64,000 nt of DNA from Brumimicrobium sp. (GCA_023957385.1 JAMLGZ010000001.1:1598923-1662922), one strand, 5' to 3'; positions 25,944 to 36,800 are shown, counted from the first letter of the stretch. Numbers and translations are program-made. The notes: generated by a model not told the origin, from the sequence alone.

Positions 25944-27377
25944 TTAATACCACAACATTGGCTGATAAAACTTATCATTTTCATCAAAGTTTTGCGTATA
26001 AATTTGAGGTTCTTGCTCGTAATTCGATTCTTGTATTAAGAAATATTCAACACCTCCTTTAGGTCCATATATTCTCAATAAACTACCTAAATCAGCTAAA
26101 GTGGTAATGCGCCAAACATCATCAGCATCTGAATTTCCTCCTCCAATTAAGTAGAATGCATTTTTTTGTCTGTTGTATCCATTCTCACTAACACTATACA
26201 CTTTTAATTGTTGAGATGACTCATCAACACTAACATTTGGAATCTTATGTAACATATAAGATCCTAATTGTTCCAAGTGAGTAGGTTTCAAATCTACAGC
26301 ATCAATTGTAACATCTTTAGACGAAGTACCATCTGTGAGTGATATTTTCATTTTGGTATTAGGTTTTATTTTTTCACATTCACCTAATGCTTCTTCAACA
26401 GATCTAACCTCAATATCATTTATTTTAGTAATACTCCATCCTATAAATGCTGTTAATTTATTTGCTGCATCTGAACCTTTCATAACGTTAGATAAAACAG
26501 GTAGTTGATCAATTTGCATGGAAGGATACCAACCATCTTCACTTTTACTTACTTTATAACGTTGTTTTAGCTCTATTCCTATATATGCACGTGCTAATTT
26601 CCCTTTTTCTATGATGTCATTTACTATACGTAGAGCTAAAGGAGATTCTAAAGCAAAATTAATTTGTTGCATTAAGAAAACAGTTCCATTTTTGGGAGCA
26701 AATGCTATTTGAGAATTAATACCAACTACCTGTCCTTCTTCGTTAACTAAAGGGCCTCCACTATTACCCCATGTAACTGTTGCGGTACTTTGTATAAATC
26801 CATATTTACCCGTAACACCATCTCTAAATCTGTTGATCGCACTAACAATCCCATCAGTTACTGTATAAGGATATTCCCCAAGAGGATTACCAATAGCATA
26901 TACTTTTGATGCGATTTGAGGTAGTTTAGTTGCAAATTCGAGGATGTTAAATTCTTTTCCCGGAGTGTCTTTGAATTCTAGAACGGCTATATCGTAGAAT
27001 GAATCTCCACCAAGAACTTTCACCTCATATTTTTTTCTATTATAAGAATATACATAGAGACTTCCAGACTCATCTGCAGCGTTTTCAACAACGTGGGCAT
27101 TTGTAATAATGTATTTTTTTCCATTTTTTTGTATAATAAATCCTGAACCTGACCCTAATGCATCAGATAATTCAAGAGATTTATTATATGCTTCTTCAGT
27201 AATATCTCCTCGGAAGCCCATTAGAACTTTGCCTATGGGTTGAGCTTTCTCAACAGCAACTGTAACTACTGCACTAAGTGCGTATTCAATTTTATCTGAA
27301 ACGGATACTGCAGTTTGTGCAAATAATGACGAATAGCCCATACATAATAAGGCTAGTGTTAGGAATTTATTTTTCAT
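25944..27377 (-). CDS. Exported trypsin-like serine protease with PDZ-like domain
   Basis: A 477-residue S1C-type protease. Signal peptide 1-21 (SSLFAQ). The chymotrypsin-fold domain has the full triad: His95 (ITNAHVV), Asp129 (FYDIAVLE) and Ser206 in GNSGGP. Residues about 255-350 contain a PDZ-like part (WSITKINDIEVRSVEEAL). A C-terminal domain of about 110 residues (370-477) is Tyr/Asn-rich and not recognised. Unlike HtrA/DegP it has one PDZ-like domain and a long insertion (50-75) before the His. Periplasmic or surface quality control, or cleavage of a partner encoded nearby, are both possible. The CHASE2 group begins 370 bp away in the divergent direction. Confidence 0.85.
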   Translation of the reverse strand: MKNKFLTLALLCMGYSSLFAQTAVSVSDKIEYALSAVVTVAVEKAQPIGKVLMGFRGDITEEAYNKSLELSDALGSGSGFIIQKNGKKYIITNAHVVENAADESGSLYVYSYNRKKYEVKVLGGDSFYDIAVLEFKDTPGKEFNILEFATKLPQIASKVYAIGNPLGEYPYTVTDGIVSAINRFRDGVTGKYGFIQSTATVTWGNSGGPLVNEEGQVVGINSQIAFAPKNGTVFLMQQINFALESPLALRIVNDIIEKGKLARAYIGIELKQRYKVSKSEDGWYPSMQIDQLPVLSNVMKGSDAANKLTAFIGWSITKINDIEVRSVEEALGECEKIKPNTKMKISLTDGTSSKDVTIDAVDLKPTHLEQLGSYMLHKIPNVSVDESSQQLKVYSVSENGYNRQKNAFYLIGGGNSDADDVWRITTLADLGSLLRIYGPKGGVEYFLIQESNYEQEPQIYTQNFDENDKFYQPMLWY

Positions 27378-27748
27378 TGTCTTTTATTTTAAAGTGATAA
27401 ATATAATGAATATTTTAAATTGTGTGATAGATATACAAAAGCTATACCTAAATTTCTATGTGAAAGTAAAATACAGATTATGATGTCAGCCCTTGAGAAC
27501 CTTGGTTGCTCAGTGTCTATTTGTGAATTATTCTTATTTCTGACATCCTTACAAATTGAACCCAATCCATATATAGTAGAAATCATGGTTTTATTAATTT
27601 ATTATAAATGCACAACAGGTTATCAAAGTATGTTTTGGCACAGTAATTGAAAATAAAAAAATGTAAGCATTATAGTTAGTTTTATAAAGAAAACTTTTAT
27701 ATTCGCTTACGTTTAACTAAATTAATAACAATCTTTAAATTATTTCTT
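27378..27748. other. Divergent intergenic region without a supported gene
   Basis: 371 bp between the protease and the small secreted protein. Short open frames on both strands have no initiation context or recognisable product. It holds a 20-nt segment (27467-27486) that recurs with one mismatch at 51305-51324, and a weak TATATTCG box at 27698-27705 for the plus-strand gene. Nothing else was seen. Confidence 0.6.
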
Positions 27749-28150
27749 ATGAGAAAAGTAATGATGAATTTAGGATTGGTTGTAGCTTTAGTTGTTTTAT
27801 CAGCTAGCCTAAGTTTCGGCCAAACCAAACAAGCACCTGTAAGCGTAACAGGAAAAAAAGTAGAAGCTACTAGAGGAGCTTCAAAGTATGAACGTCCTAC
27901 AACAGACGTTGTTGCACCACAACCAGATAATAGCCGTGGTTCTTGTTGTTTAAATTTTGACAACTATACTGGTTATTATGTTGATGTATGGGTTGATGGT
28001 ACATACAGAGGACGTGTATCTCCATACGATTATGATGGATTATGCGTAGGTGACGGTTATACTACTTGGTACGCTGAAACTGCTGGTGGTACATACTACT
28101 GGGAAGGTTCAGGAAACTGCTCAGGTACTTATACTTTAAACTTGAAGTAA
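27749..28150 (+). CDS. Small secreted protein with PEGA-like segment and four cysteines
   Basis: A 133-residue exported protein. Signal peptide 1-25 (SLSFGQ), a low-complexity linker (about 26-65), then a compact Tyr/Gly-rich domain beginning SCCLNFDNYTGYYVDVW with VDGTYRGRVSPY, which resembles the VDG..xG.. turn of PEGA surface domains. Four Cys (two adjacent, two further on) could form two disulfides. It ends 17 nt before the CHASE2 gene and is probably in the same transcript. Family not recognised. Confidence 0.72.
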   Translation: MRKVMMNLGLVVALVVLSASLSFGQTKQAPVSVTGKKVEATRGASKYERPTTDVVAPQPDNSRGSCCLNFDNYTGYYVDVWVDGTYRGRVSPYDYDGLCVGDGYTTWYAETAGGTYYWEGSGNCSGTYTLNLK

Positions 28151-28167
28151 GAATAATTGACTGCTGA

Positions 28168-29361
28168 ATGAAATCTAAAAATCAACAGTCTTTTAAATTA
28201 TTATGTAGAGATGCTTTTATAGCATCTCTACTCATTTTTGGTGTTTTATTTTTAGTTAAAACACTTATTCTTAGTATTAATTACCTTAATCCAATTACCA
28301 AATCTTTCGAAGATTTTGAATTCACAGATTTATACTATTCTAATCTGAGAGAGAAATCATTATTAGTTAATAAAGACATTGTTCTCGTAAATATTGGGCG
28401 AGAAAGTAGGCAGTCGATTGCCAAACAAATTGAAATATTAAATAAGTATCAACCTAAAGTAATTGGTTTAGATGCATTATTTACTGAATTGAAAGATTCT
28501 GCTACGGATGAATTTCTTACGAAAATGATTCATGATGCTACCAATATAGTTCTTATAAATGAACAATTTTATAATAATGATACTAAGGAATCTACTATCC
28601 TTTCTTCGCTTCCTTTATTTACTCATGGGATATCTCAAGGGTTTGCAAATTTTTTATCTAAGAAAGATCAAACGATTCGATTGGTTGCGCCAAGTATCAC
28701 TCTTAACGGGAATGAATATGAATCTTTTAGCTCCGAAATTGTAAAGAAATATTCTCCACATGCTTATCAAGTACTTAAACAAAGAGGAAGAAAGGCTGAA
28801 ATTATACATTACCAAAATGAAAATTTCATCAAGATAGATGTTGAAGATTTAAATCACAATCCTTATCTAGAAGATATTATTAGAGGTAAAATTGTATTGA
28901 TGGGTTTTATGGGAGATTATTTAGGAGATCAGGATTTGGAAGATTTACACCTAACTCCTCTGAATAAAAGTTATGGAGGTCATGCTATTCCCGATAAATA
29001 TGGAGTCGAAATTCATGCACATATTATTAGTATGATACTAAAAGAGAATTATATAAATCGGATACCTTCCTACGTTAATTTTCCATTGATTTTATTAATT
29101 ACCTTTCTTCACATGCTCCTTTTTATATATGTAATGATTCGACATGAAAAGTGGAGCTCATTTATAACTAAATTGGTGAGAATTATATCATTTAGTTTGT
29201 TACTCCTTTTTTCTTTAATATTATTTTACTATTTTAGGATTAAAGTTGAACCTGCTTTCTTGCTGATAGTAGTAATTTTTTCTTTAGAAATTTTATCAAT
29301 ATATCGTTCAGTTATACTTTGGCTTGCTAATAAACTTAATTTTAGAACCTATTTTAATTAG
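28168..29361 (+). CDS. CHASE2-domain membrane protein without output domain
   Basis: A 397-residue protein. One N-terminal helix (about 16-36), an extracytoplasmic CHASE2 sensor domain (about 40-285; DIVLVNIG, KVIGLDALFTE, IVLMGFMGD and HAIPDKYGVEIHAH are typical), then three C-terminal helices (about 295-315, 325-347, 352-378). In most CHASE2 proteins the helices lead to a kinase, cyclase or diguanylate cyclase; here the protein stops about 18 residues after the last helix. It must signal through a partner or do something other than signalling. It overlaps nothing; its stop is 7 nt before the downstream ATG. Confidence 0.87.
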   Translation: MKSKNQQSFKLLCRDAFIASLLIFGVLFLVKTLILSINYLNPITKSFEDFEFTDLYYSNLREKSLLVNKDIVLVNIGRESRQSIAKQIEILNKYQPKVIGLDALFTELKDSATDEFLTKMIHDATNIVLINEQFYNNDTKESTILSSLPLFTHGISQGFANFLSKKDQTIRLVAPSITLNGNEYESFSSEIVKKYSPHAYQVLKQRGRKAEIIHYQNENFIKIDVEDLNHNPYLEDIIRGKIVLMGFMGDYLGDQDLEDLHLTPLNKSYGGHAIPDKYGVEIHAHIISMILKENYINRIPSYVNFPLILLITFLHMLLFIYVMIRHEKWSSFITKLVRIISFSLLLLFSLILFYYFRIKVEPAFLLIVVIFSLEILSIYRSVILWLANKLNFRTYFN

Positions 29362-29368
29362 TCATAAT

Positions 29369-30283
29369 ATGAAGAATAGAGTAAAATTATTGGTGATCAA
29401 TCTTGTTTGGATGCTTTTTTCATTTTCTTCTTTAGCACAAGATTATTTTGTTTATCATTTTACAGGAAAAGTATATTTTGTTGATAACCTAAATGCAAAA
29501 TCCATTGTGTTTTACAATTATCCTGTTGCACCCACAACTCGATTTATTTTGGAGCAAAATGCGGAATTAATTATTCGAGATAAATCATACAATTTGCTTA
29601 TTATAAAAGAAAAAGGAGAATATACTGAAAAGGATGTGCGACAGATATATAATGATAGTAAAATAAAACAAAATTTTGCTTCTTCAGTGTATGAGTTTAT
29701 TGTTGCTGAAACTGTCAATTCAACTGGTGATATAGAGAGATATGCAGAAAGAAATATGCAACAAAAGGGAGGTGTATCTAGAGGTTGTATCAATTTTGAT
29801 GAGATTTATCCTTTAAATGGGCAAGTCATGGCAAATGATAATCTCTTATTTAAATGGAATAGTTTTGCATCTGATTCGCAATATGAATTTAAAATTTCCA
29901 ACAGTAATGATTTGAATTCTGAAAGAATCTTATTTTCCCACATAACTAATGATACGCTTATTAGATATAGTGATTTATCCTCTGATATTATGCTTGTTAG
30001 ACAGCCTATGTATTGGGGAGTTAATATAAAAGGACAGGCAGCTTGTCAACGAAAAGAATTTCAAATTATGGATTCTGAGAAATACAGTACTTTACGCATT
30101 TCTTTACAGGATAGTATTGATAAAGGAGCTTCCATAATAGATCAGCTTGTTGAATTGGCTGTGAAATATGAAGAAAATGGACTTATTCAAGAAGCGATCG
30201 ATTGCTATGAATTCGCTTTTAAGTCTAGCGATAATTATGCATTCCTTACGTTGGCTTTATTAACCCAAGCACGACATAATTAA
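29369..30283 (+). CDS. Exported FecR/SH3-like N-domain protein with C-terminal helical repeat
   Basis: A 304-residue protein; ATG 29369 is chosen because it starts the signal peptide (FSSLAQDY). The N-domain (about 22-110) has the pattern of FecR-like or SH3-like domains (FILEQNAELIIRDKS ... KGEYTEKDV). The middle (about 130-235, LFKWNSFASDSQYEFKISN ... WGVNIKG) is an Ig/fibronectin-like fold, followed by a helical TPR-like end (ENGLIQEAIDCYEFAFKSS). This order resembles the DUF928 and FecR partners found beside CHASE2 genes in other phyla (from memory). Probably periplasmic partner of the CHASE2 protein. Confidence 0.72.
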   Translation: MKNRVKLLVINLVWMLFSFSSLAQDYFVYHFTGKVYFVDNLNAKSIVFYNYPVAPTTRFILEQNAELIIRDKSYNLLIIKEKGEYTEKDVRQIYNDSKIKQNFASSVYEFIVAETVNSTGDIERYAERNMQQKGGVSRGCINFDEIYPLNGQVMANDNLLFKWNSFASDSQYEFKISNSNDLNSERILFSHITNDTLIRYSDLSSDIMLVRQPMYWGVNIKGQAACQRKEFQIMDSEKYSTLRISLQDSIDKGASIIDQLVELAVKYEENGLIQEAIDCYEFAFKSSDNYAFLTLALLTQARHN

Positions 30284-30284
30284 T

Positions 30285-30641
30285 TTACATCCTCTCTATT
30301 ACCTCTTTCAAAACAACAGCTTGATTGTGTTCCTCATCTTTTGCCCCATACGTAAGAGTAACTTGTTGCTTTTTTGCAATTGCATGAATCTTCTCTAATA
30401 GTTCTTTATTGCTCTTTAGTTCTTCGGAATATTTCTTCTTAAATTCAGCATACTTATCTACTTCATGGTTAAACCATTTACGGAGCGGGGTCGATGGTGC
30501 AATCTCTTTCATCCACTCTTCAATATTTGCTTTTTCTTTGGAAACGCCTCTTGGCCAAACACGGTCAACTAAGATTCGGTACCCATCTGTTGGTGAGCTT
30601 TCTTCGTAGATTCTTTTTATGGAAATATTTACTGATGCCAT
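30285..30641 (-). CDS. DUF488 family protein
   Basis: A 118-residue cytoplasmic protein. ATG 30641 is preferred to the upstream start at 30665 since it precedes the conserved first strand (VNISIKRIYEE). DRVWPRGVSKEKA and WFNHEVDKYAEF are the signature segments of DUF488. Biochemical function is not established. Convergent with the CHASE2 operon, stop codons 1 nt apart. Confidence 0.88.
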   Translation of the reverse strand: MASVNISIKRIYEESSPTDGYRILVDRVWPRGVSKEKANIEEWMKEIAPSTPLRKWFNHEVDKYAEFKKKYSEELKSNKELLEKIHAIAKKQQVTLTYGAKDEEHNQAVVLKEVIERM

Positions 30642-30688
30642 AATCTTTCTTTTTAAATAAAACAATCTAGAAAATGAAAGGTTTGTTG

Positions 30689-32368
30689 CTACTTCACCTT
30701 TTTCGTTGCTTTTTTCAACATCTTCATCACCTCTTCCTTATCTTGAGTAGTAGTGATTTCTAAATCGGAAGCTATTTTAAAAGCATCTCTCGCCTTCTCA
30801 TATTTCTCCATTCGGTAATATAAGACTCCAGCATTATAATGTACATACCAAAAATCAGGATTTAATTGACGATACTCTTCGAGCATGTCTGTATTGATTA
30901 CTGCTTCTTTATCCTTTAGCCATCTGGATATTTCTTTATCTAAAGTTCTGTATTTTTCATAGTTAGCATATTCTGATGAATATAAAAAAGAATCTGTTGG
31001 AATAGTTAAAGAATCTATATGGTGAGACTTATAATCCGTGTTTTTATTTCCAAATATTTCATTTAAATCATAGGCAGTAAAGGCACCCAAATTATATGGG
31101 CTAGTAGAAATCCAAATTTGTTTTTTTTCAGGTTTAAATACTACTCCATGGTGACAAATTAATTGGTTAATAGCTTTCTCATTTCCATAGCCAATTTTCT
31201 TACCTCCCAATCCATCTTTATCTCGTAAAATGGCTGCCATTTTTGTGGGAGTAATAGGACTGTTTTCATCTAACAACTCCTGCATACGTTCATAGCGATA
31301 CATAGAATGATAAGTTTCAATACGTTTTTTGTTGCGTTTATCTTTTCTGTATGAGTCACTTTGGAAGTGATTCGAACAAATAATTTCTTCTCCGCTGACT
31401 TCATAAACACCAAAGTTTTTAGGTGAAACCTCGATAATAACTACTTTATTGTCTTTGGCACTACTTACCATCAATGCTTCAGAAACAAATACCTCACTTT
31501 TTTGTGCAATAGCAATAGCTTCTTCTGTAGTTGAAGCATGTTCTAAGATATTTCTTGCTAAGATGGAAATAGGTTCTTTAGCCGTCCATGGAATTTTAGA
31601 TTTCCCGGCATTCATAGTAATGGTTAATCCTTCATAATTCATTCCAGATACTACTCCCATCATGCCAGGCCAAGTCACAGAAACAAAAGGAATTCCTTCT
31701 TTTGGATTTACAAATAAAACCACTTTGTTTTCTGCAAAACGGTCGCTTAGATAGAAATCAAGATTTCTGCCCAAAATGAGTTCTCCGTCAGCACTACGAC
31801 TTCCCCAAAGTCCGGCTGAAGTACATTGAACCATAGAAAAATCGACTAAAGCATGTCCAATATCATGTGCTCCATGATAATATAAATTTCGTAGATAAGC
31901 AGGACCTATGTAATTATACTCAGAAGTCATATATTTGGCTAGTCCATACAGTTCTACCTGATATTCATTGGGGAAATATTTGTAAATCTTACGGTTGTAC
32001 CATCCTAAAAACTTTAACAAACGCATTTGCTTCTTTTTATTGGGTACCAAATCATCAATTTTCTCTACAAAGGCATCTTCTTGATAGCGCATTAAAGAAT
32101 CCATTAATGCTCCACCAATGATTCCTCGTTCCATGGCATCACCTTCAAGATAAAGTTCCCATTGTTGGAATCGATTCTTTAGAAGGTAATTGGAATGATA
32201 GGTAAATAAACTGTCATGAACTTTTTGTATCTCTGGTTTGAAATCTTCGCTAGTATAACCTGTGAAATCAGGATAGTGCTCAATTGTTTGTCGAACTTTG
32301 CAGCTTGTTATAATTCCAACAACAATGAATATGATTAAACCAAATTGTATATTATCCTTTAATTTCAT
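30689..32368 (-). CDS. C45-family acyltransferase/hydrolase lipoprotein (last gene of the pigment operon)
   Basis: A 559-residue protein related to the Ntn-fold C45 group (acyl-CoA:isopenicillin acyltransferase, phospholipase B-like). ATG 32368 gives a lipoprotein signal peptide with Cys23 in GIITSC; the longer frame from 32413 would bury it. The presumed autoproteolytic nucleophile is Cys182 in MVQCTSAGLWG, followed by GRNLDF and the VSVTWPGMMG region of the family. A C-terminal TPR-like pair (about 510-555) is added. It overlaps the upstream flavoprotein gene by 17 nt. In a polyene pigment operon it could acylate, deacylate or attach the product at the outer membrane; this is inferred. Confidence 0.8.
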   Translation of the reverse strand: MKLKDNIQFGLIIFIVVGIITSCKVRQTIEHYPDFTGYTSEDFKPEIQKVHDSLFTYHSNYLLKNRFQQWELYLEGDAMERGIIGGALMDSLMRYQEDAFVEKIDDLVPNKKKQMRLLKFLGWYNRKIYKYFPNEYQVELYGLAKYMTSEYNYIGPAYLRNLYYHGAHDIGHALVDFSMVQCTSAGLWGSRSADGELILGRNLDFYLSDRFAENKVVLFVNPKEGIPFVSVTWPGMMGVVSGMNYEGLTITMNAGKSKIPWTAKEPISILARNILEHASTTEEAIAIAQKSEVFVSEALMVSSAKDNKVVIIEVSPKNFGVYEVSGEEIICSNHFQSDSYRKDKRNKKRIETYHSMYRYERMQELLDENSPITPTKMAAILRDKDGLGGKKIGYGNEKAINQLICHHGVVFKPEKKQIWISTSPYNLGAFTAYDLNEIFGNKNTDYKSHHIDSLTIPTDSFLYSSEYANYEKYRTLDKEISRWLKDKEAVINTDMLEEYRQLNPDFWYVHYNAGVLYYRMEKYEKARDAFKIASDLEITTTQDKEEVMKMLKKATKKVK

Positions 32369-33884
32369 TTTGAATACGTTGTATAAGCTTCTTTCTACCA
32401 ATAATTTCAGCACAAGTTGCTACTGCTCCTATAGTTGTTCCTAAAATCCCATGCATATTAATACTTTGTCCTGTCAAATACAAATTTGAAATCTTCGAAT
32501 TTGGATAAACGAAGGTTTTAAGCGGATTATCTGCATCTTTTGCAAAACCGTACATATTTCCATTTTTACTACCAATATAATCTCGGTAAGAAAGTGGAGT
32601 AGAGGCATATACTGATTGAATATGTGTACGAATTCGTGGGAATTTCTTTTCTATTTCAGCAATAATTTGCTCGATTTTCTCTTCTTTGAATGCTTGATAT
32701 TCTGTTCCTCTGTCATTTTCATTGACAATGGTATTCATCGTTTCTTTCCATTTTTCAACTTCTTTGAAAGACATGTATGTTAAAATGGATAGATTATCAG
32801 CATATTCCCTGTTGCTTAAACTTGGTCCCATGGAGAGCATATACATCTCAGGCCATTTCCCTTGGCAGCTTGAAGCATCCCATACACTTTTTTTATCTCT
32901 AAAATGATAAATGTTGTAATTGAGATAAGGAAAACTCTCCGGTTTAAATTTGATATAAACGCTAAAAGAAGAAGGAGTAAGCTCTAATTCTTTTATACGA
33001 TTAGTAAATGATTTTCTAAAATGACCTTTACCAACCAATTTAATGGTAGCATTTAAATCAATATTAGAGATGAATTGTTTAGCGTAGTAATTTACACCGT
33101 CAATCGTTGTAACTCCGATTGGTTTTTCTCCTTCATAAATAAATTGTTTTACTTCTTGACGTTTGAAAATTTCGCCATTGTATTTTCGAAGTTGTTTGAC
33201 TAATAATTTGGAGATTTGACTACCTCCCAACATACAACGCCATGCACTTTGAATGTAAGAGTTAACCGTTAAAGCATGTACATAAATAGGAGTTGTATAT
33301 GCATTTCCGGCATATAGCAGATTATTTCCAGCTAAGACACATTTTAAATCTTCATTATCAGTTATGGAATCTAAAAATTCTTTCACCGATTGCGAGAAAT
33401 ATTCCATATTATATCCTACCTCATTATCTGCATCTATTTTGACGATATCATATAAAGCAAAAGTGTTGCAAATTTCTTGAATCCGCTTTGAATAGTCGGT
33501 AAGTGCTCGTTTTTCGTCAGGAAAATATCGACTCAGTTCCTCCACAAACTTATCATATCCTTGAGCAATGGGGTAGGCAATTGGCTCTTCTCCAAAACTA
33601 ATTTTATCGAAAGCATCAGCATCCATGGGAGCGATTTTAAGCTCTTCCATAATGCCTAAATATTTGAAATAGTTATAAAGGTTTTCTCCTTTACCTAAAC
33701 TGCCGATGTAGTGAACACCTGTGTCGAAAATAGTCTTATCGCGTGAGAAAGTTTGTAAACAGCCTCCATATTGATTATTTTTCTCTAGTACACATACGCG
33801 ATACCCTTCCTTGGCTAAAATAACAGCGGAAGTTAGACCTCCCATGCCACTGCCAATAATGATGATGTCGTAGTGCTGATTCAA
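32352..33884 (-). CDS. Phytoene desaturase/retinol saturase-like FAD oxidoreductase
   Basis: A 510-residue flavoprotein of the CrtI/RetSat superfamily. The FAD-binding motif is IIGSGMGGLTSAVILAKEG at about 7-25, followed by YGGCLQTF; the C-terminal FAD segment is NLYLTGQSINMHGILGT. In flexirubin and aryl-polyene clusters such an enzyme is thought to act on the conjugated chain. It sits between the MMPL fusion (4-nt ATGA overlap) and the C45 lipoprotein, so cotranscription is nearly certain. Confidence 0.85.
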   Translation of the reverse strand: MNQHYDIIIIGSGMGGLTSAVILAKEGYRVCVLEKNNQYGGCLQTFSRDKTIFDTGVHYIGSLGKGENLYNYFKYLGIMEELKIAPMDADAFDKISFGEEPIAYPIAQGYDKFVEELSRYFPDEKRALTDYSKRIQEICNTFALYDIVKIDADNEVGYNMEYFSQSVKEFLDSITDNEDLKCVLAGNNLLYAGNAYTTPIYVHALTVNSYIQSAWRCMLGGSQISKLLVKQLRKYNGEIFKRQEVKQFIYEGEKPIGVTTIDGVNYYAKQFISNIDLNATIKLVGKGHFRKSFTNRIKELELTPSSFSVYIKFKPESFPYLNYNIYHFRDKKSVWDASSCQGKWPEMYMLSMGPSLSNREYADNLSILTYMSFKEVEKWKETMNTIVNENDRGTEYQAFKEEKIEQIIAEIEKKFPRIRTHIQSVYASTPLSYRDYIGSKNGNMYGFAKDADNPLKTFVYPNSKISNLYLTGQSINMHGILGTTIGAVATCAEIIGRKKLIQRIQNEIKG

Positions 33885-36800
33885 GAGCTTTGTTTTAATA
33901 TCGTATAATCTGAAGTCTGTTCTTCTATTTCGTACCCGAATGTAGTGAAAATATCCAAATATGGAAGTTCTCCTACTAAAACAATTCTATCAAAACGATG
34001 GCTGTTTAGCAGGTCTTCAAAAGGCTGGAAATCTTCTAGTTCCGAAGAAATTAGAAGTGTGTTAGTTTTATGCGCATCTAAGGAATCTATATAGTGTAAT
34101 TTCCTTTTATGAACGAGATAACTTTGTTTTGCAATGTTTCTGAAATACTCATTTTCAATGTAAGTATATACTTTTCTTTTCTGTTGTTGAAGAGTTAGCA
34201 TTAAATCCCACACACCTAAATCATTGCCTATTCTTAGGATTTCAGCTTGATCTCCAATTTTTGAATTTAGTTTATAATAAATTTCTTTATTTGCTTCAAA
34301 CTCAGCCTTTCCTTGTTTTTCAATTTCAGGAAGCTTATATAAGAAATTGAGATATATTTTTTGTTTAAAATAGTCAACACCTTCTTTTTCAATTCGAATT
34401 TCATCAAATCGTTTGTGGAAGTCACGACTAATTTCTTTAGTAAGTTCTTTTAGATTTCTCTGTTCTGTGGTTTCATCGAAAGTAATTCTCTTTCCAATTT
34501 CCAAGTAATGTTCTCCATCAAAGATGATAAAATCTCCTTTTGGCAAGAGATTGGAATTTCCATGAATATAGAGAGGGATGATATCTATATGATGTATTTG
34601 AGCTAATAGAAACGCTCCTTTATGAAAACGAGCAATAGAACCAGTTAAAGAACGAGTACCCTCTGGGAAGACAGCTAAGAAGGAACCTTTTTTAATGATT
34701 TCGGCTAATTTTTCTTCATCTCCTTGGATTCCATTTTTAGTAGGGAAATAACCAGCGGCTTGAACAGCTTTTCCAAAAATAGGAGAGTGGTATACCCATT
34801 CATTCACCATGAAAATAAAAGGAACGGGCATAAAACCAAAGGACAATGTATCTAAGAACGAGGAGTGATTGGCAATTATAATAGCAGGCTTATCAAATTT
34901 CTCATTATAAGGGTTGTTTAATACATTTTTCACCCCGTAATTTGAGTACATGACAGACTTTGTCTGTTTGGCAATCACTCTTCTAAATATTTTTAACTTT
35001 TTAACTTTATTGTATGGTATAATTGGAAGAATAATCATTCCGAATAATGATGTCATTACACTGATAAAGCCAAAGTAGCCAAACGAAAGGATAGCTGATA
35101 TTAGCAAACGAAGACTCACAGGAGATTTACCTTTCTCAGGACGTTTTTCTATAAAATATCTGAAGACTCTAGGGTATAACACAAAAGTAATAACCATAGC
35201 TGAAGTGATCCCAATTAAGGCTATAGCAGATACCGACTTTAATGCGGGATGTTTAGCAAATATGAGAACGCCAATAGCTAAAACGGTAGTTAAAACTGCT
35301 AAAATAATGGAAGTTCTGTAAGTGCTTAGTTCATCTTCACCTGTTGTATATCTCTTTTGTAAGGCGCTTGTCATGAAGATGCTAAAGTCAACACCTAATC
35401 CAATAACTAATGTTGTAACAATAGTACTAAAAACATTCAACTCAAAGTTTAAAAGATAAACAAGCGTAGTTGTGAAAAATCCAGTTAAAACGATGGGTGT
35501 CATAGCTAATAAGGCTAATTCTATTCTTCTAAAGTAAAACAGCATAATCAGTAAAACAGCAAAGAAAGAGTAATTCATCAGCATTACGAAATCGTCTTTG
35601 ATTTGTCCTAAGAACTGTTCATTGAGATGTTTTCTGTCTATAGGAATCACGTTTTCTTTCTCTAAACTCTGGATTGTTTCCATACGATGTAAGCTATCTG
35701 TGGTAACAATTGAAGAAATCGTGTAAAACCCATCTTTTTCAGCATAAAATTCATCTAACTGAAGAATTTTAAGGCTTTGGTATTCTGCTAATGAAATAGG
35801 TGAAAATGCTTTATTTAATGTATGAGTTAGCCCATCGAATGCATTGCTGTTAAATCCTAGATTAACTGCATCTTGTTGTACATTTTGAATGGTTTGCTGT
35901 TTTAAAGAATCTGCCCAGAAGTCATTCCATTGCTGGATTTTTTTTAGTTGATCTTCCTTAGAGAGAACTATACTTCCAATAGATGTATAATCCTCAATGA
36001 CACCTTTTTGTTTGAGTTCTGTTAGTTTCTTTTCTATTTGATGGTTTTCACTTAGAATAAATTCCTCATTCTCACCGAATACAGATAGGTAAATGCTTCT
36101 TCCTCCAATGCTCCCCAAACTTTCGAGCTGATTTTGGGCTTCTTGCATATCTTGTGGCACATAATTTAAATCTGCAATGTTATCATTGAACTTTACCTTT
36201 GAAAAGAAGAAAGGAGCAAGGATTAAAACAACTAGAATGATGGCTAGCAAAACTTTATTCTTTTCAAATTTATGTTGTGCGATTCGGTCAATAATCGTGG
36301 TTTTTTTGACTATTTTAGGAATGTATAAATGTGGAATAATGACTAAAGCTCCTAGTGCAGATCCCATAATACTAATTGCTGCAAAAACACCTAAATCTTG
36401 GAGTACATCCGAATTGACAAATTTTAAACATAGGAATGCAATAGCTGTAGTCATGCTACTTGCTAAAACTGGTTGTGTAATTCCTTTGTAAAGCTGCTTA
36501 ATATCCGGATGTTGCCTAAAATGTGTAATAATATGCAAAGGATAATCGACTGTAATACCAATGAGAATAGCACCAATACTAACAGATATAGCTGAAATAG
36601 AATCATGAGTCAAATAGAGTGTGGCTAGTGCTACAGATACACCACATACTGCGGGTATAAAGAGTAGGATAGGGACATAAACCTGTTTATAAAAGAAGAT
36701 GAGAATTAAAACGAGAATACTCAAAGAAATAAAAACAGTACTTGTAATATCGAATTTAATTTGGTCAGCATTAGCTTTTGCAATAAAGGGAGCCCCAAAG

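Noticed and set aside
27389..27650. Short overlapping open frames on both strands (65 and 76 codons) in the gap before the small secreted gene
   Set aside because: No initiation context, no signal or motif, and the two frames shadow each other; probably non-coding.
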